Notes: generated from the sequence alone by a model not told the origin. A DNA stretch of 17,215 nucleotides from an uncultured Eubacteriales bacterium (GCA_900319835.1 ONPY01000053.1:1-17215); one strand, 5' to 3'. Counted from the first letter of the stretch, positions 7,121 through 15,006 are shown. Made by a program: numbers and translations.

Positions 7121-7154
7121 AAATGGGGCAAAAAAAAGTCAAAATATAACAAAA
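7121..7154 (+). other. Phased A-tracts upstream of the dcw promoter
   Basis: Runs of A occur at 7121-7123, 7130-7137, 7141-7144 and 7151-7154, that is about once per helical turn, ending 8 nt before the -35 box. Phased A-tracts bend DNA, and A-rich DNA here can act as an UP element for RNA polymerase alpha subunits. The pattern is seen; bending and activation are inferred. A lone AAATGGGG at 7121-7128 resembles the MraZ boxes further down. Confidence 0.5.
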
Positions 7155-7162
7155 TGTTTCTC

Positions 7163-7191
7163 TTGCATTTTCCACAGCCCCCCCATATAAT
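7163..7191 (+). promoter_or_regulatory. Sigma-A promoter of the dcw cluster
   Basis: TTGCAT (7163-7168, four of six consensus bases) and TATAAT (7186-7191, full match) are spaced by the ideal 17 nt. The spacer ends in a run of C. Transcription should start near 7198, about 60 nt before mraZ. The site lies between the terminator at 7076-7114 and mraZ, where the dcw promoter is expected. Confidence 0.88.
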
Positions 7192-7197
7192 AATAAC

Positions 7198-7224
7198 AAA
7201 GTGGTTAAAAGTGGGGCAAAATGG
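7198..7224 (+). promoter_or_regulatory. MraZ operator: three direct repeats with 10-bp period
   Basis: AAAGTGG at 7198-7204, AAAGTGG at 7208-7214 and AAAATGG at 7218-7224 start exactly 10 bp apart, so MraZ subunits would bind the same DNA face. MraZ proteins of other bacteria bind tandem TGGG or AAAGTG repeats of the same period upstream of their own gene. The repeats cover the expected transcription start, which suits repression. An inverted ACCCA at 7232-7236 can also pair with TGGGT at 7222-7226 in the leader RNA. Confidence 0.85.
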
Positions 7225-7256
7225 GTGGTTAACCCACGATCAGGGGGCGCGCGAAA

Positions 7257-7673
7257 ATGACGGGAGAATATCAGCATTCGCTGGACAGCAAGGGGAGATT
7301 GTTCATGCCGGCCAAGCTCCGGGATGAATTGGGCGACGTGTTTTATCTCACCATCTCCATGGATCGCTGCCTCTGCGCCTACAGCGGCGAGAGCTGGGCG
7401 GTCCTGTCCGAGCGCGTCAACGCCATGCCCTACGTCAAGCAGCGCAAGATGCGCCCGCTCTTTGCCCATGCCGCGAGATGCGAACTGGACAACCAGGGCC
7501 GGGCCCTGATCCCCCAGAACCTGCGGGAGTACGCGGGCTTTACTAAAAACGTGACCGTGGTCGGCTGCAACAACCACGCGGAACTCTGGGACAGCGAGGC
7601 CTGGAGCGCCGTGTTCCGGGAGGAGACCACGCCGGAGAACATCATGGCGGTTATGGAGGAACTGGAGTTTTGA
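7257..7673 (+). CDS. mraZ: Transcriptional regulator MraZ
   Basis: A 138-aa protein, close to the usual 140-150. MraZ is a DNA-binding, ring-forming regulator of the dcw cluster that represses its own promoter. The double SpoVT/AbrB-like fold is marked by two copies of the DxxGR signature: DSKGR (10-14) and DNQGR (78-82). The N-terminus MTGEYQHSLDSKGRLFMPAK is typical. AGGGGG at 7242-7247 lies 9 nt before the ATG. It is first in the operon, directly behind the three operator repeats. The stop TGA (7671-7673) overlaps the TTG start of rsmH, so the two are translationally coupled. Confidence 0.97.
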   Translation: MTGEYQHSLDSKGRLFMPAKLRDELGDVFYLTISMDRCLCAYSGESWAVLSERVNAMPYVKQRKMRPLFAHAARCELDNQGRALIPQNLREYAGFTKNVTVVGCNNHAELWDSEAWSAVFREETTPENIMAVMEELEF

Positions 7674-8623
7674 CGGAAAACGAGAGCACCCTGACGCCGA
7701 AACATGTTTCGGTTTTGCTGCAGGAATGCATCGACAATCTGAATATCAAGCCCGACGGGATCTACCTGGACGGTACGCTCGGAATGGGCGGACATTCTTT
7801 TGAGATCGCCTCCCGGCTCCGGAATGGCCGTCTCATCGGCATCGACAGAGATGAGACCGCCATTGAACGGGCCGGAAGGCGACTCGCGCCGTTTATGGAC
7901 AAGATCACTCTGGTACACGGTAACTTTTCCGACGCGGCTGCGATCCTGGATTCCCTGGGCATCGGCGGCGTGGATGGAATGCTGTTCGATCTGGGCGTGT
8001 CCTCGCCCCAGCTTGACGAGAGCGAGCGCGGCTTTTCCTACATGGCGGACGCGCCGCTGGACATGCGCATGGACGGCAGCGCCAGTCTCACCGCCTATGA
8101 TGTGGTGAACACCTGGGATGAGACCCGACTCAACCGCATCCTCTGGGACTACGGGGAGGAGCGCTACGCCCGGCGCATCTCCGCGGCCATTCTCCGCGCC
8201 AGAGAGCAAAAACCGATCGAGAGCACCCTGGAGCTGGTGGACATCATCAAATCCGCCATGCCGGCCCCGGCCCTGCGGGAAAAGCAGCACCCGGCCAAGC
8301 GCAGCTTTCAGGCCATCCGCATCGCGGTCAACGACGAGTTGGGCGCCATCTCGCAAATGATGGAGACCGCGCCGGACAAGCTGAACATCGGCGGCAGGCT
8401 CTGTGTCATCAGCTTCCATTCCCTGGAGGACCGCATTGTCAAAAGCGGTATCCAGGCCAGAGAGAACGGCTGCACGTGCCCCAGGGAGGCACCAATCTGC
8501 ACCTGCGGTTTTGTCCAGACCCTCCGCAGTGTCAGTCGTAAACCCATTCTGCCCTCTCCCCGGGAGCTCGCGGCCAATCCCCGCGCCCGCAGCGCCAAGC
8601 TCCGGGTGGCTGAGCGCGTGTGA
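7670..8623 (+). CDS. rsmH: 16S rRNA (cytosine(1402)-N(4))-methyltransferase RsmH (MraW)
   Basis: A 317-aa protein, the usual length. It methylates N4 of C1402 in the 16S rRNA decoding centre using S-adenosylmethionine. Family motifs are HVSVLLQECIDNL (12-24), the SAM-binding YLDGTLGMGGHS (33-44) and GIDRDETAI, followed by MLFDLGVSSPQLDESERGFS and RSFQAIRIAVNDEL. The start is a TTG at 7670 overlapping the mraZ stop (TTGA), supported by GGAGGA at 7655-7660; no ATG exists before the first conserved motif. It ends in a GTGA overlap with ftsL. The mraZ-rsmH-ftsL order is the standard dcw order. Confidence 0.97.
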   Translation: MTENESTLTPKHVSVLLQECIDNLNIKPDGIYLDGTLGMGGHSFEIASRLRNGRLIGIDRDETAIERAGRRLAPFMDKITLVHGNFSDAAAILDSLGIGGVDGMLFDLGVSSPQLDESERGFSYMADAPLDMRMDGSASLTAYDVVNTWDETRLNRILWDYGEERYARRISAAILRAREQKPIESTLELVDIIKSAMPAPALREKQHPAKRSFQAIRIAVNDELGAISQMMETAPDKLNIGGRLCVISFHSLEDRIVKSGIQARENGCTCPREAPICTCGFVQTLRSVSRKPILPSPRELAANPRARSAKLRVAERV

Positions 8624-8910
8624 GGGCGCGCATTCGAGTCAGAGAGAGACTGTTTCGCGCGGTCTGCCTGGGCTTTTCGGGCTTTCTGCTGGTACTGCTG
8701 CTCTTCTGGCAGATCCGGCTTGCACGGACCGAAGCCAGGATCGAGGATTTGCAGACCGCTATTCTCCGGGCCGAGGACGAGCGCACGAGGCTCACCCTCC
8801 TGGAGGAGGAAAGATTGAACCTGGAGGCGCTGGAGCAGACGGCTGTTTGGAGGCTGGGCCTGCGGCACCCCGCACAGGATCAGATTTTTGTATTGGACAA
8901 TCCGGGATAA
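8620..8910 (+). CDS. ftsL: FtsL/DivIC-type septum protein
   Basis: A 96-aa protein with a basic N-terminus, one membrane helix (about 12-31, LFRAVCLGFSGFLLVLLLFW) and a coiled coil (about 33-72). It closes with a short C-terminal motif, AVWRLGLRHPAQDQIFVLDN, of the form seen in FtsL and DivIC. These bitopic proteins form a complex with DivIB/FtsQ that activates septal FtsW and its PBP. Sequence conservation is low in the family, so the assignment rests on topology, size and position between rsmH and the PBP gene. The start is GTG at 8620, overlapping the rsmH stop as GTGA. The PBP gene follows within 10 nt of its stop. Confidence 0.88.
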   Translation: MRARIRVRERLFRAVCLGFSGFLLVLLLFWQIRLARTEARIEDLQTAILRAEDERTRLTLLEEERLNLEALEQTAVWRLGLRHPAQDQIFVLDNPG

Positions 8911-8919
8911 AGATACGCA

Positions 8920-11277
8920 ATGCCGAATAGGATGAGGCAGTATCATCAGGCGGTGCGTATCATGAACAGACAAGCAACAGAAGGCGGGGCACTCTCCCGC
9001 CGCAGCCGGCAGATGCTCAGGAGAGGTGCGGCGCTGGCCGCCATCTTTGGCATCGGGGTCTTTGCCCTGCTGCTGGCAAGACTCTATCAGCTGCAGATCG
9101 TGGACCATGAACAGTATGAGTCCATGGCCATCCGGCAGCAGCTCCGATCTACCCCCGGCGCGCTGGAGCGGGGGATCATCTATGACCGCAACGGCAATGT
9201 CCTGGCGGTCAGCGCCACGGTGGACAACGTCTACCTCAGCCCGGCAGAGATCGAGACCAACGGCGAGGATCGGGCTTTGATTGCCCGGGAGCTTGCCGGG
9301 ATCCTGGGGCTGGACGAAAAAGAGATTTACGAGAAATCCGGCCGGAAGGGGAGCTGGTATGTGACCCTGGCCCGGCAGGTGGAGCGGGAGCAGGCAAACG
9401 CCATCCGCCGCTTCAAGAGTGAAAACGGAATCCGAGGCGTGCGTTTGGAGAGCGACTCCAAGCGCTACTACCCCAACGGCCGCCTGGCCTGCCACCTCCT
9501 GGGTTTTGTGGGGGTGGACAACACGGGGCTGGAGGGGATTGAGGCCAAATATGACGCGGAGCTCTCCGGCACCCGGGGCAGCACCCGCCGGGCCACAAAC
9601 GCCTACGGGGGCGAGATGCTGCTGCGCCGCTATGAGGAGTACGACCCGGGCGAGGGAGGCGGCGACCTGACGCTCACCATCGACGCCACCATCCAATACT
9701 ACGTCGAAAAGCACCTGCGCGAGGCGGCGCGGGAGTACGACGTGCAGCACGGCGCGGGGGCCATTGCCATGGACCCCAACACCGGCGCCATCCTCGCCAT
9801 GGCGTCTCTGGCTGACTACGACCCCAATCACTTTCTTGATGTGGATGAGAAGGCCGCCGAGAACATCGCCCTGGCAGGCAGCAGCGAGGAGGCGGAGGCT
9901 CTGCGCGCTGCCGCCCAGGCACTGCAGTGGCGCAACAAGGCTCTGTCCGACACCTATGAGCCAGGCTCCACTTTCAAGATCATCACCCTCACAATGGCCC
10001 TGGAGGAGGGCAAGACGGGTTTGGGCGACTCCTTCTACTGCGGCGGCAACGTCAGCGTGTTGGGCAGATCCAATCCCATCCGCTGCTGGAAGACCCAGGG
10101 CCACGGCAGCCAGACGCTCACCCAGGCCGTGCAGCACTCCTGCAACGTGGCCTTTGTCAACATCGGCCAGCGGGTTGGGGCCGAGCGCTTTTACGATTAC
10201 TGCGAAGCCTTTGGTTTTTTAAACCAGTCCGCAGATCCGGACGCCAGTCTCACTGCCCGCACGGGTATCGATCTGGCAGGGGAGAGCGGCAGCATCTGGT
10301 GGAGCAGAAACACCTTCTGCTCAAAGAAAAACCTGTCCCAGCTGGCGGCGGCCTCCTTTGGCCAGACCTTCACCATCACACCGCTGCAGCTGGTGACGGC
10401 GGTCAGCGCCTGCGTCAACGGCGGCAGGCTGATGCGCCCCTATGTGGTGCGCCAGATCACGGACGGAGACGGCGGTGTCCTTCTGGATCGCAGCCCCGAA
10501 GTCGTCCGCCAGGTGATCAGCGAGGAAACCAGCCGCACGGTGCGCGCAATTCTGGAACAGGTGGTGGGCGACCCCAAGGAGGGTACCGGCCGCAACGCGG
10601 CCGTGGCCGGCTACCGCATCGGAGGAAAGACCGGAACCAGCGAAAAGGTGAGTCTGGAAGCGCAGACCGGCAAGAAGGAATACATCGTCTCCTTCATCGG
10701 CTTTGCCCCGGCGGACGATCCAAAGATCGTCCTGCTGGTATTTCTGGACACTCCGTCCGACGCCTCCGGCATCTACATCAGCGGCGGCCAGATGGCGGCC
10801 CCAGTGGTGGGCCGGATGATGGCGGATATCCTGCCGTATCTGGGCGTCGCGCCGGAACAGGACGCATCCGCTCAGGTCCGGATGCCCGAGACCGAGGGCC
10901 TGAGCCTGACGGACGCGGCGGGCGTCATCCGGGAGTCCGGACTGCGCTATCGTACCATCGGGTCGGGAGATACCGTTACGGATCAGCTTCCCAGACCCGG
11001 CTGCGAGATCGCGGAGGGGACGGAGGTGATCCTATACCTTGGGGCGGAGATCTCCCCTGAACAGGAGACGGTGCCGGAACTGACAGGCATGAGCCTGTCC
11101 GAGGCCCGGGACACCTTATCTTATTATGGCATCTATCTGACCACCAAGAGCCCCGACGCCGGAGAAGACAGCGTGGTCTCCGCCCAGAGTCTGCCGGCGG
11201 GCACGCTTGTGGAGCACGGAACAATATTGGAAGTGAGCCTGATTCATCAGGAGGAAAGTATGCTGGGCCGTTACTGA
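8920..11277 (+). CDS. Class B penicillin-binding protein with two PASTA domains (FtsI/PbpB/SpoVD type)
   Basis: A 785-aa D,D-transpeptidase that cross-links septal peptidoglycan outside the membrane. One membrane helix lies at about 37-56, followed by the PBP dimer domain (GIIYDRNGNVLA, 85-96). The transpeptidase active site is complete: SxxK at S350-K353 (STFK), SxN at S407-N409 (SCN) and KTG at K570-G572. Two PASTA domains end the protein (about 653-708 and 715-775). B. subtilis PbpB has two PASTA domains and SpoVD one, so the architecture is nearer PbpB, but only one such PBP gene is present here and it could serve division, sporulation or both. The start is uncertain: ATG 8920 has a weak ribosome binding site, while ATG 8962 has AGGCGG at 8948-8953, and would shorten the cytoplasmic tail by 14 residues. 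Confidence 0.93.
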   Translation: MPNRMRQYHQAVRIMNRQATEGGALSRRSRQMLRRGAALAAIFGIGVFALLLARLYQLQIVDHEQYESMAIRQQLRSTPGALERGIIYDRNGNVLAVSATVDNVYLSPAEIETNGEDRALIARELAGILGLDEKEIYEKSGRKGSWYVTLARQVEREQANAIRRFKSENGIRGVRLESDSKRYYPNGRLACHLLGFVGVDNTGLEGIEAKYDAELSGTRGSTRRATNAYGGEMLLRRYEEYDPGEGGGDLTLTIDATIQYYVEKHLREAAREYDVQHGAGAIAMDPNTGAILAMASLADYDPNHFLDVDEKAAENIALAGSSEEAEALRAAAQALQWRNKALSDTYEPGSTFKIITLTMALEEGKTGLGDSFYCGGNVSVLGRSNPIRCWKTQGHGSQTLTQAVQHSCNVAFVNIGQRVGAERFYDYCEAFGFLNQSADPDASLTARTGIDLAGESGSIWWSRNTFCSKKNLSQLAAASFGQTFTITPLQLVTAVSACVNGGRLMRPYVVRQITDGDGGVLLDRSPEVVRQVISEETSRTVRAILEQVVGDPKEGTGRNAAVAGYRIGGKTGTSEKVSLEAQTGKKEYIVSFIGFAPADDPKIVLLVFLDTPSDASGIYISGGQMAAPVVGRMMADILPYLGVAPEQDASAQVRMPETEGLSLTDAAGVIRESGLRYRTIGSGDTVTDQLPRPGCEIAEGTEVILYLGAEISPEQETVPELTGMSLSEARDTLSYYGIYLTTKSPDAGEDSVVSAQSLPAGTLVEHGTILEVSLIHQEESMLGRY

Positions 11278-11303
11278 GACCCAGAGAGGCAAAGGAGAAA
11301 ACC

Positions 11304-12761
11304 ATGAAGCTGTCCGAACTGCTGAAGAACATAGAGGTCATCGCCTGCACGGCGGATTTGGAGACCGAGATCACCGGCGTCAGCTATGACTCCCGCCAGA
11401 CACAGCCAGGGGACCTGTTCGTTGCCATCAAGGGCTTTGAGGCCGACGGCCACCGCTTTATCCCCAAGGCAATGGAAAAGGGGGCCGCGGCGGTGCTCTG
11501 CGAGGACGCGCCCACAGACGGCACGCCCTATGTGCAGGTGAAGGACTGCCGCTACGGCCTTGCCATCACGAGCCGGGACTTCTTTGGGGATCCGGCATCG
11601 AAGATGAAGATTGTGGGCTTTACCGGCACCAGCGGAAAGACCAGCTCCACGCATCTGTTAAAGCACGTGCTGGAGTGCCAGGCGGGCGCCAAGGTCGGCC
11701 TCATCGGCACCAACGGCAACATGATCGGCGCGGAGCTGCTCCACACCGAACACACCACCCCCGAGAGCTATGAGCTGCACAAGCTCTTTCGCGAGATGCT
11801 GGACGCCGGCTGCACCCATGTGGTGATGGAGGTCTCCTCCCACTCGCTGACGCTGGAGCGCGTGGCGGGCATCTGCTTTGACGTGGCGATTTTCACCAAC
11901 CTCTCCCAGGACCATCTGGATCTGCACGGCACCATGGAAGCCTACGCCGCGGCCAAGAAGAAGATCTTTTCCCAGTGCCGCGTGGGCTGTATCAACGCCG
12001 ACGACGCCCGGGCCGACTTTATGGCCGAGGGCGTGAGCTGCCCCATCCTGCGCTACTCCGCGGCGGACAACAACGTCGACTTGACGGCAAAGGACATCCG
12101 CCTCACCGCCTCAGGCGTGCGTTTTGCCGCCGTGAAGGGCGGGGAACTGGCGCTGACAAAGCTCGCCATCCCAGGCATGTTCTCCGTATACAACGCCCTG
12201 GGCGTCATGGCGGCGGGCCTCTCCCTGGGGCTGACGCTGGAGCAGTGTGCCGCGGGTCTCAGCTCCGCCTCCGGGGTCAAGGGCCGGATGGAATCGGTCC
12301 CAACCGACGGGGATTACAGCATCATCATCGACTACTCCCACAAGCCGGACGCCCTGGAAAAGGCGCTCAAGGCCCTGCGTCCCGTGACCCGCGGGCGGCT
12401 CGTCGCCCTCTTCGGCTGCGGCGGCGACCGGGACCGCGGCAAACGCCCCATTATGGGGGCCATCGCTGCCCAGAATGCGGATCTGGTGGTGGTCACCAGT
12501 GACAATCCCCGCACCGAAGACCCCATGGCCATCATCAATGAGATCCTGCCGGGACTCAAAAAAGGCCGGGCTGCCTCCAAGGTAATCTGCGACAGGCCGG
12601 AGGCGATCCGCTGGGCTATTGACAACGCGGCCCCCGGTGATGTAATATTGCTTGCCGGCAAAGGTCACGAGGACTACCAGGTGGTCGGACATGAGAAGCA
12701 CCACATGGATGAGCGCGAGATCGTCGCCGAGCATTTAAAAGAGAGAAAGTCCGGGCGTTAA
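11304..12761 (+). CDS. murE: UDP-N-acetylmuramoyl-L-alanyl-D-glutamate--2,6-diaminopimelate ligase
   Basis: A 485-aa Mur ligase of normal length that adds the third stem-peptide residue to UDP-MurNAc-L-Ala-D-Glu, using ATP, in the cytoplasm. The N-terminal VSYDSRQTQPGDLFVAIKG (26-44) binds the uridine nucleotide. The P-loop is GTSGKT (108-113). DNPR (400-403) is the signature of enzymes that use meso-diaminopimelate; lysine-adding MurE proteins carry a different motif here. The C-terminal AIDNAAPGDVILLAGKGHED is typical of MurE. AAGGAG lies upstream of the ATG. It stands 26 nt after the PBP gene and 28 nt before mraY. Its 3' end contains a promoter-like sequence (12619-12646). Confidence 0.97.
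   Translation: MKLSELLKNIEVIACTADLETEITGVSYDSRQTQPGDLFVAIKGFEADGHRFIPKAMEKGAAAVLCEDAPTDGTPYVQVKDCRYGLAITSRDFFGDPASKMKIVGFTGTSGKTSSTHLLKHVLECQAGAKVGLIGTNGNMIGAELLHTEHTTPESYELHKLFREMLDAGCTHVVMEVSSHSLTLERVAGICFDVAIFTNLSQDHLDLHGTMEAYAAAKKKIFSQCRVGCINADDARADFMAEGVSCPILRYSAADNNVDLTAKDIRLTASGVRFAAVKGGELALTKLAIPGMFSVYNALGVMAAGLSLGLTLEQCAAGLSSASGVKGRMESVPTDGDYSIIIDYSHKPDALEKALKALRPVTRGRLVALFGCGGDRDRGKRPIMGAIAAQNADLVVVTSDNPRTEDPMAIINEILPGLKKGRAASKVICDRPEAIRWAIDNAAPGDVILLAGKGHEDYQVVGHEKHHMDEREIVAEHLKERKSGR
12619..12646 (+). promoter_or_regulatory. Candidate internal promoter in the end of murE
   Basis: TTGACA (12619-12624, full match), a 16-nt spacer and TGTAAT (12641-12646, five of six) with TG at 12638-12639 forming an extended -10. 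It lies 143 nt before the mraY ATG and could give mraY-ftsW-murG extra transcription. The -35 falls in the codons of the conserved AIDNA motif, so part of the match may be protein-driven; the ATA and TTG codons after it are unusual for this region. Confidence 0.45.
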
Positions 12762-12767
12762 AACGCC
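12754..12767 (+). other. Short hairpin across the murE stop codon
   Basis: GGCGT (12754-12758) pairs with ACGCC (12763-12767) around a TTAA loop that contains the murE stop codon, and is followed by TTT. It is too short for a convincing terminator but could act as a weak attenuator or a stability element between murE and mraY. Confidence 0.25.
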
Positions 12768-12789
12768 TTTCGTAAATCGGGAGAACCTT

Positions 12790-13797
12790 ATGACGATAAA
12801 GCTGATCACTTCCTTCGTGCTGGCCTTTCTGATTTCCAGCGCGTTCGGAAAAGTTTATATCCCCTGGCTGATCAAACAAAAGGCCGGCCAGCAGATCAAA
12901 TCGCAGGTCATACAGCATGAGGGAAAGGCGGGCACGCCCACCATGGGCGGCGCGATGTTTATCCTGGCTGTGACCGTCGTCTGTCTCACCGTGGGCTTTG
13001 ACGGGATGCTCCATGGAAACTTTGAGCACATCTTTGTGCTGCTGTTTGCGCTGGTCTTCGGCGCGATCGGTTTCCTGGACGATTGGGAAAAACTGAAAAA
13101 GAAGGAGAACATGGGCCTGAGCTCCCGCAGCAAGTTCCTGCTGCAGCTGGCGGCGGCCCTGGTCTTCATTCTTATTATGCGGCAGCTGGGCTTTGTCAGA
13201 CCCCATCTGTATGTGCCGTTTTTCAACCGCACTGTCTTTATGCCCGAGTGGCTGTACTTCGTCTTTGCCGCCTTTGTCATCGTCGGCACGGTCAACGCCG
13301 TGAACATCACGGATGGCGTCGACGGCCTTGCCACCGGCACCTCTCTCCCGGTGTTTTTGTTCTTTGTTGTGATCTCCCTGCGCTGGGGCCAGCGCTTCCA
13401 GGAGCTGGGCATTTTCGCCTCCGGCATGGTAGGCGGTCTGCTGGGCTTTCTTATGTATAACTTCAACCCGGCCAAGTGCTTCATGGGCGACACCGGCTCG
13501 TTGTTTCTCGGCGGCGCCGTGGCGGCCCTGGCCTTTGCCTATGACATGCCCCTGATCCTCATCACCCTGGGCTTTATCTTCATCATCGAAACGCTTTCCG
13601 ACATTATCCAGGTCAGCTACTTCAAGCTCACCCACGGTAAGCGTGTGTTCAAAATGGCGCCCTTCCATCACCATCTGGAGATGGGCGGCTGGACGGGCAA
13701 GAAGTGGAAGGAAAAAGAGCTCTTCGCCCTTTTTACCGGAATATCGCTGGTCATGGCGATCATATCCTTTATTGGGGTGTATCTGCGTTACGCCTGA
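12790..13797 (+). CDS. mraY: Phospho-N-acetylmuramoyl-pentapeptide-transferase
   Basis: A 335-aa integral membrane enzyme with about ten helices. It transfers phospho-MurNAc-pentapeptide from UDP to undecaprenyl phosphate, forming lipid I on the inner face of the membrane. Catalytic motifs are all present: the aspartate pair D97-D98 (FLDDWEK), NITDGVDGLATG (172-183), FMGDTGSLFLGG (231-242, D234) and the histidine motif PFHHHLEMGGW (291-301). GGGAG at 12779-12783 precedes the ATG. ftsW follows after 33 nt; in most dcw clusters murD lies between them, and it is missing here. Confidence 0.98.
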   Translation: MTIKLITSFVLAFLISSAFGKVYIPWLIKQKAGQQIKSQVIQHEGKAGTPTMGGAMFILAVTVVCLTVGFDGMLHGNFEHIFVLLFALVFGAIGFLDDWEKLKKKENMGLSSRSKFLLQLAAALVFILIMRQLGFVRPHLYVPFFNRTVFMPEWLYFVFAAFVIVGTVNAVNITDGVDGLATGTSLPVFLFFVVISLRWGQRFQELGIFASGMVGGLLGFLMYNFNPAKCFMGDTGSLFLGGAVAALAFAYDMPLILITLGFIFIIETLSDIIQVSYFKLTHGKRVFKMAPFHHHLEMGGWTGKKWKEKELFALFTGISLVMAIISFIGVYLRYA

Positions 13798-13830
13798 ATA
13801 AAGGCCCAGTCAGGCCGGGGAGGTGGGAGC

Positions 13831-15006
13831 ATGCGTTACGACAGCGCCCGTCTCGCCGGCCTTTCCGATGTGTCCGGAAGGCGGAGACCGGCCTTTGACG
13901 GCCCGTTCTTTCTGCTGACATTGCTGCTGCTTTGCGCCGGAGTGATCATGGTACTCTCCGCCAGCTACCCGAGGGCCTGGTACGACCCGGGCCATGTCAC
14001 CGGCGGCAACGCCGCCTATTACTTCATCCGGCAGCTGGTCTTTGCCCTGCTTGGCCTTGCGGTCATGTGGCTGGCTTCCCGCTTCCCCATGGAGGTCTAC
14101 CGGCGCTGGGCCTTTCCCTTCCTGGGCTTTACGCTGCTGCTTTTGATGCTGGTGCCGGTGATCGGCGTCAAGGCCAACGGCTCGAGACGCTGGCTCGGCG
14201 TGGGGGGACTGACACTGCAGCCCTCGGAGCTTGCAAAGCTCGCGGTGATTTTGTCCTTTGCCGCCCTCATTTGCCGGACAGGGGAGCATATGCGCAGCTT
14301 CAGGCGCGGCATCCTGCCCTTCGCGTGCATCCTCGGGGCCATCGTGGGGCTGCTGGTGCTGGAGCCGCACTTTTCCGCCTCCATTATCATCCTCGCCATC
14401 GGAGCCGTGATGCTCTTTCTCGGTGGGGTGCGGCTCGGCTGGTTTGTCGGGGCCTTTGGCGCCGCCGGGGCGGGACTGGCCCTGCTGCTGACCTTGTTTC
14501 CCTATGCCTCCTCCCGCATCAACACCTGGCGCGACCCCTTCTCCGACACGAGCGACCGGGGCTATCAGATTGTACAGAGCCTGTACACCGTTGGTTCCGG
14601 CGGGCTGAGCGGTCTGGGGCTCGGCGGCAGCAGACAGAAGTTTTTATACCTGCCGGAGGAGCACAACGACTTTATCTTCTCCGTGGTGTGCGAGGAGCTG
14701 GGCTTCATCGGCGCCGCGCTGATTTTGTGTCTCTTCGCCCTGCTGATTCTGCGGGGCTTCTGGATCGCCTTCCACTGCCGGGACCGCTTCAGCTTCCTGG
14801 TGGTCTGCGGCATCACCTCGCTGCTGGCCCTTCAGGTGTTTTTGAATGTGGCGGTGGTGACAAATCTCTTGCCCTGCACGGGCATCTCCCTGCCAATGTT
14901 CAGCTACGGCGGCACGGCCTTGCTGATCCAATTGGGGGAGCTGGGGATCGTCCTCAGCGCGTCACGGGATCTTCCCGTTCATGAGAGAAAGGAAAACCAA
15001 CCATGA
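13831..15006 (+). CDS. ftsW: SEDS peptidoglycan polymerase FtsW
   Basis: A 391-aa polytopic membrane protein of the SEDS family, which polymerises lipid II into glycan strands together with a class B PBP. Visible family motifs are NGSRRWLGVGGLTLQPSELA (116-135), GYQIVQSLYTVGSGGLSGLG (244-263), and YLPEEHNDFIFSVVCEELGF (273-292). In the last of these D280 matches the essential aspartate of FtsW/RodA. LPFTGISLPFxSYGG-type motif appears as LPCTGISLPMFSYGG. RodA and SpoVE are related; the dcw position next to murG favours FtsW. GGGGAGG at 13816-13822 supports the ATG at 13831. The stop overlaps murG as ATGA, so the polymerase and the enzyme that makes its substrate are translationally coupled. 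Confidence 0.95.
   Translation: MRYDSARLAGLSDVSGRRRPAFDGPFFLLTLLLLCAGVIMVLSASYPRAWYDPGHVTGGNAAYYFIRQLVFALLGLAVMWLASRFPMEVYRRWAFPFLGFTLLLLMLVPVIGVKANGSRRWLGVGGLTLQPSELAKLAVILSFAALICRTGEHMRSFRRGILPFACILGAIVGLLVLEPHFSASIIILAIGAVMLFLGGVRLGWFVGAFGAAGAGLALLLTLFPYASSRINTWRDPFSDTSDRGYQIVQSLYTVGSGGLSGLGLGGSRQKFLYLPEEHNDFIFSVVCEELGFIGAALILCLFALLILRGFWIAFHCRDRFSFLVVCGITSLLALQVFLNVAVVTNLLPCTGISLPMFSYGGTALLIQLGELGIVLSASRDLPVHERKENQP

Noticed and set aside
10299..11060. A 253-codon frame inside the PBP gene
   Set aside because: It is a frame-shifted shadow of the transpeptidase and PASTA coding region, with Gly/Arg/Asp-biased composition and no ribosome binding site.
14570..14587. Two TGTACA palindromes in ftsW as a regulator site
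   Set aside because: They fall in the codons of the conserved QIVQSLYTVG motif, far from any gene start, and two short copies are explainable by coding constraint.
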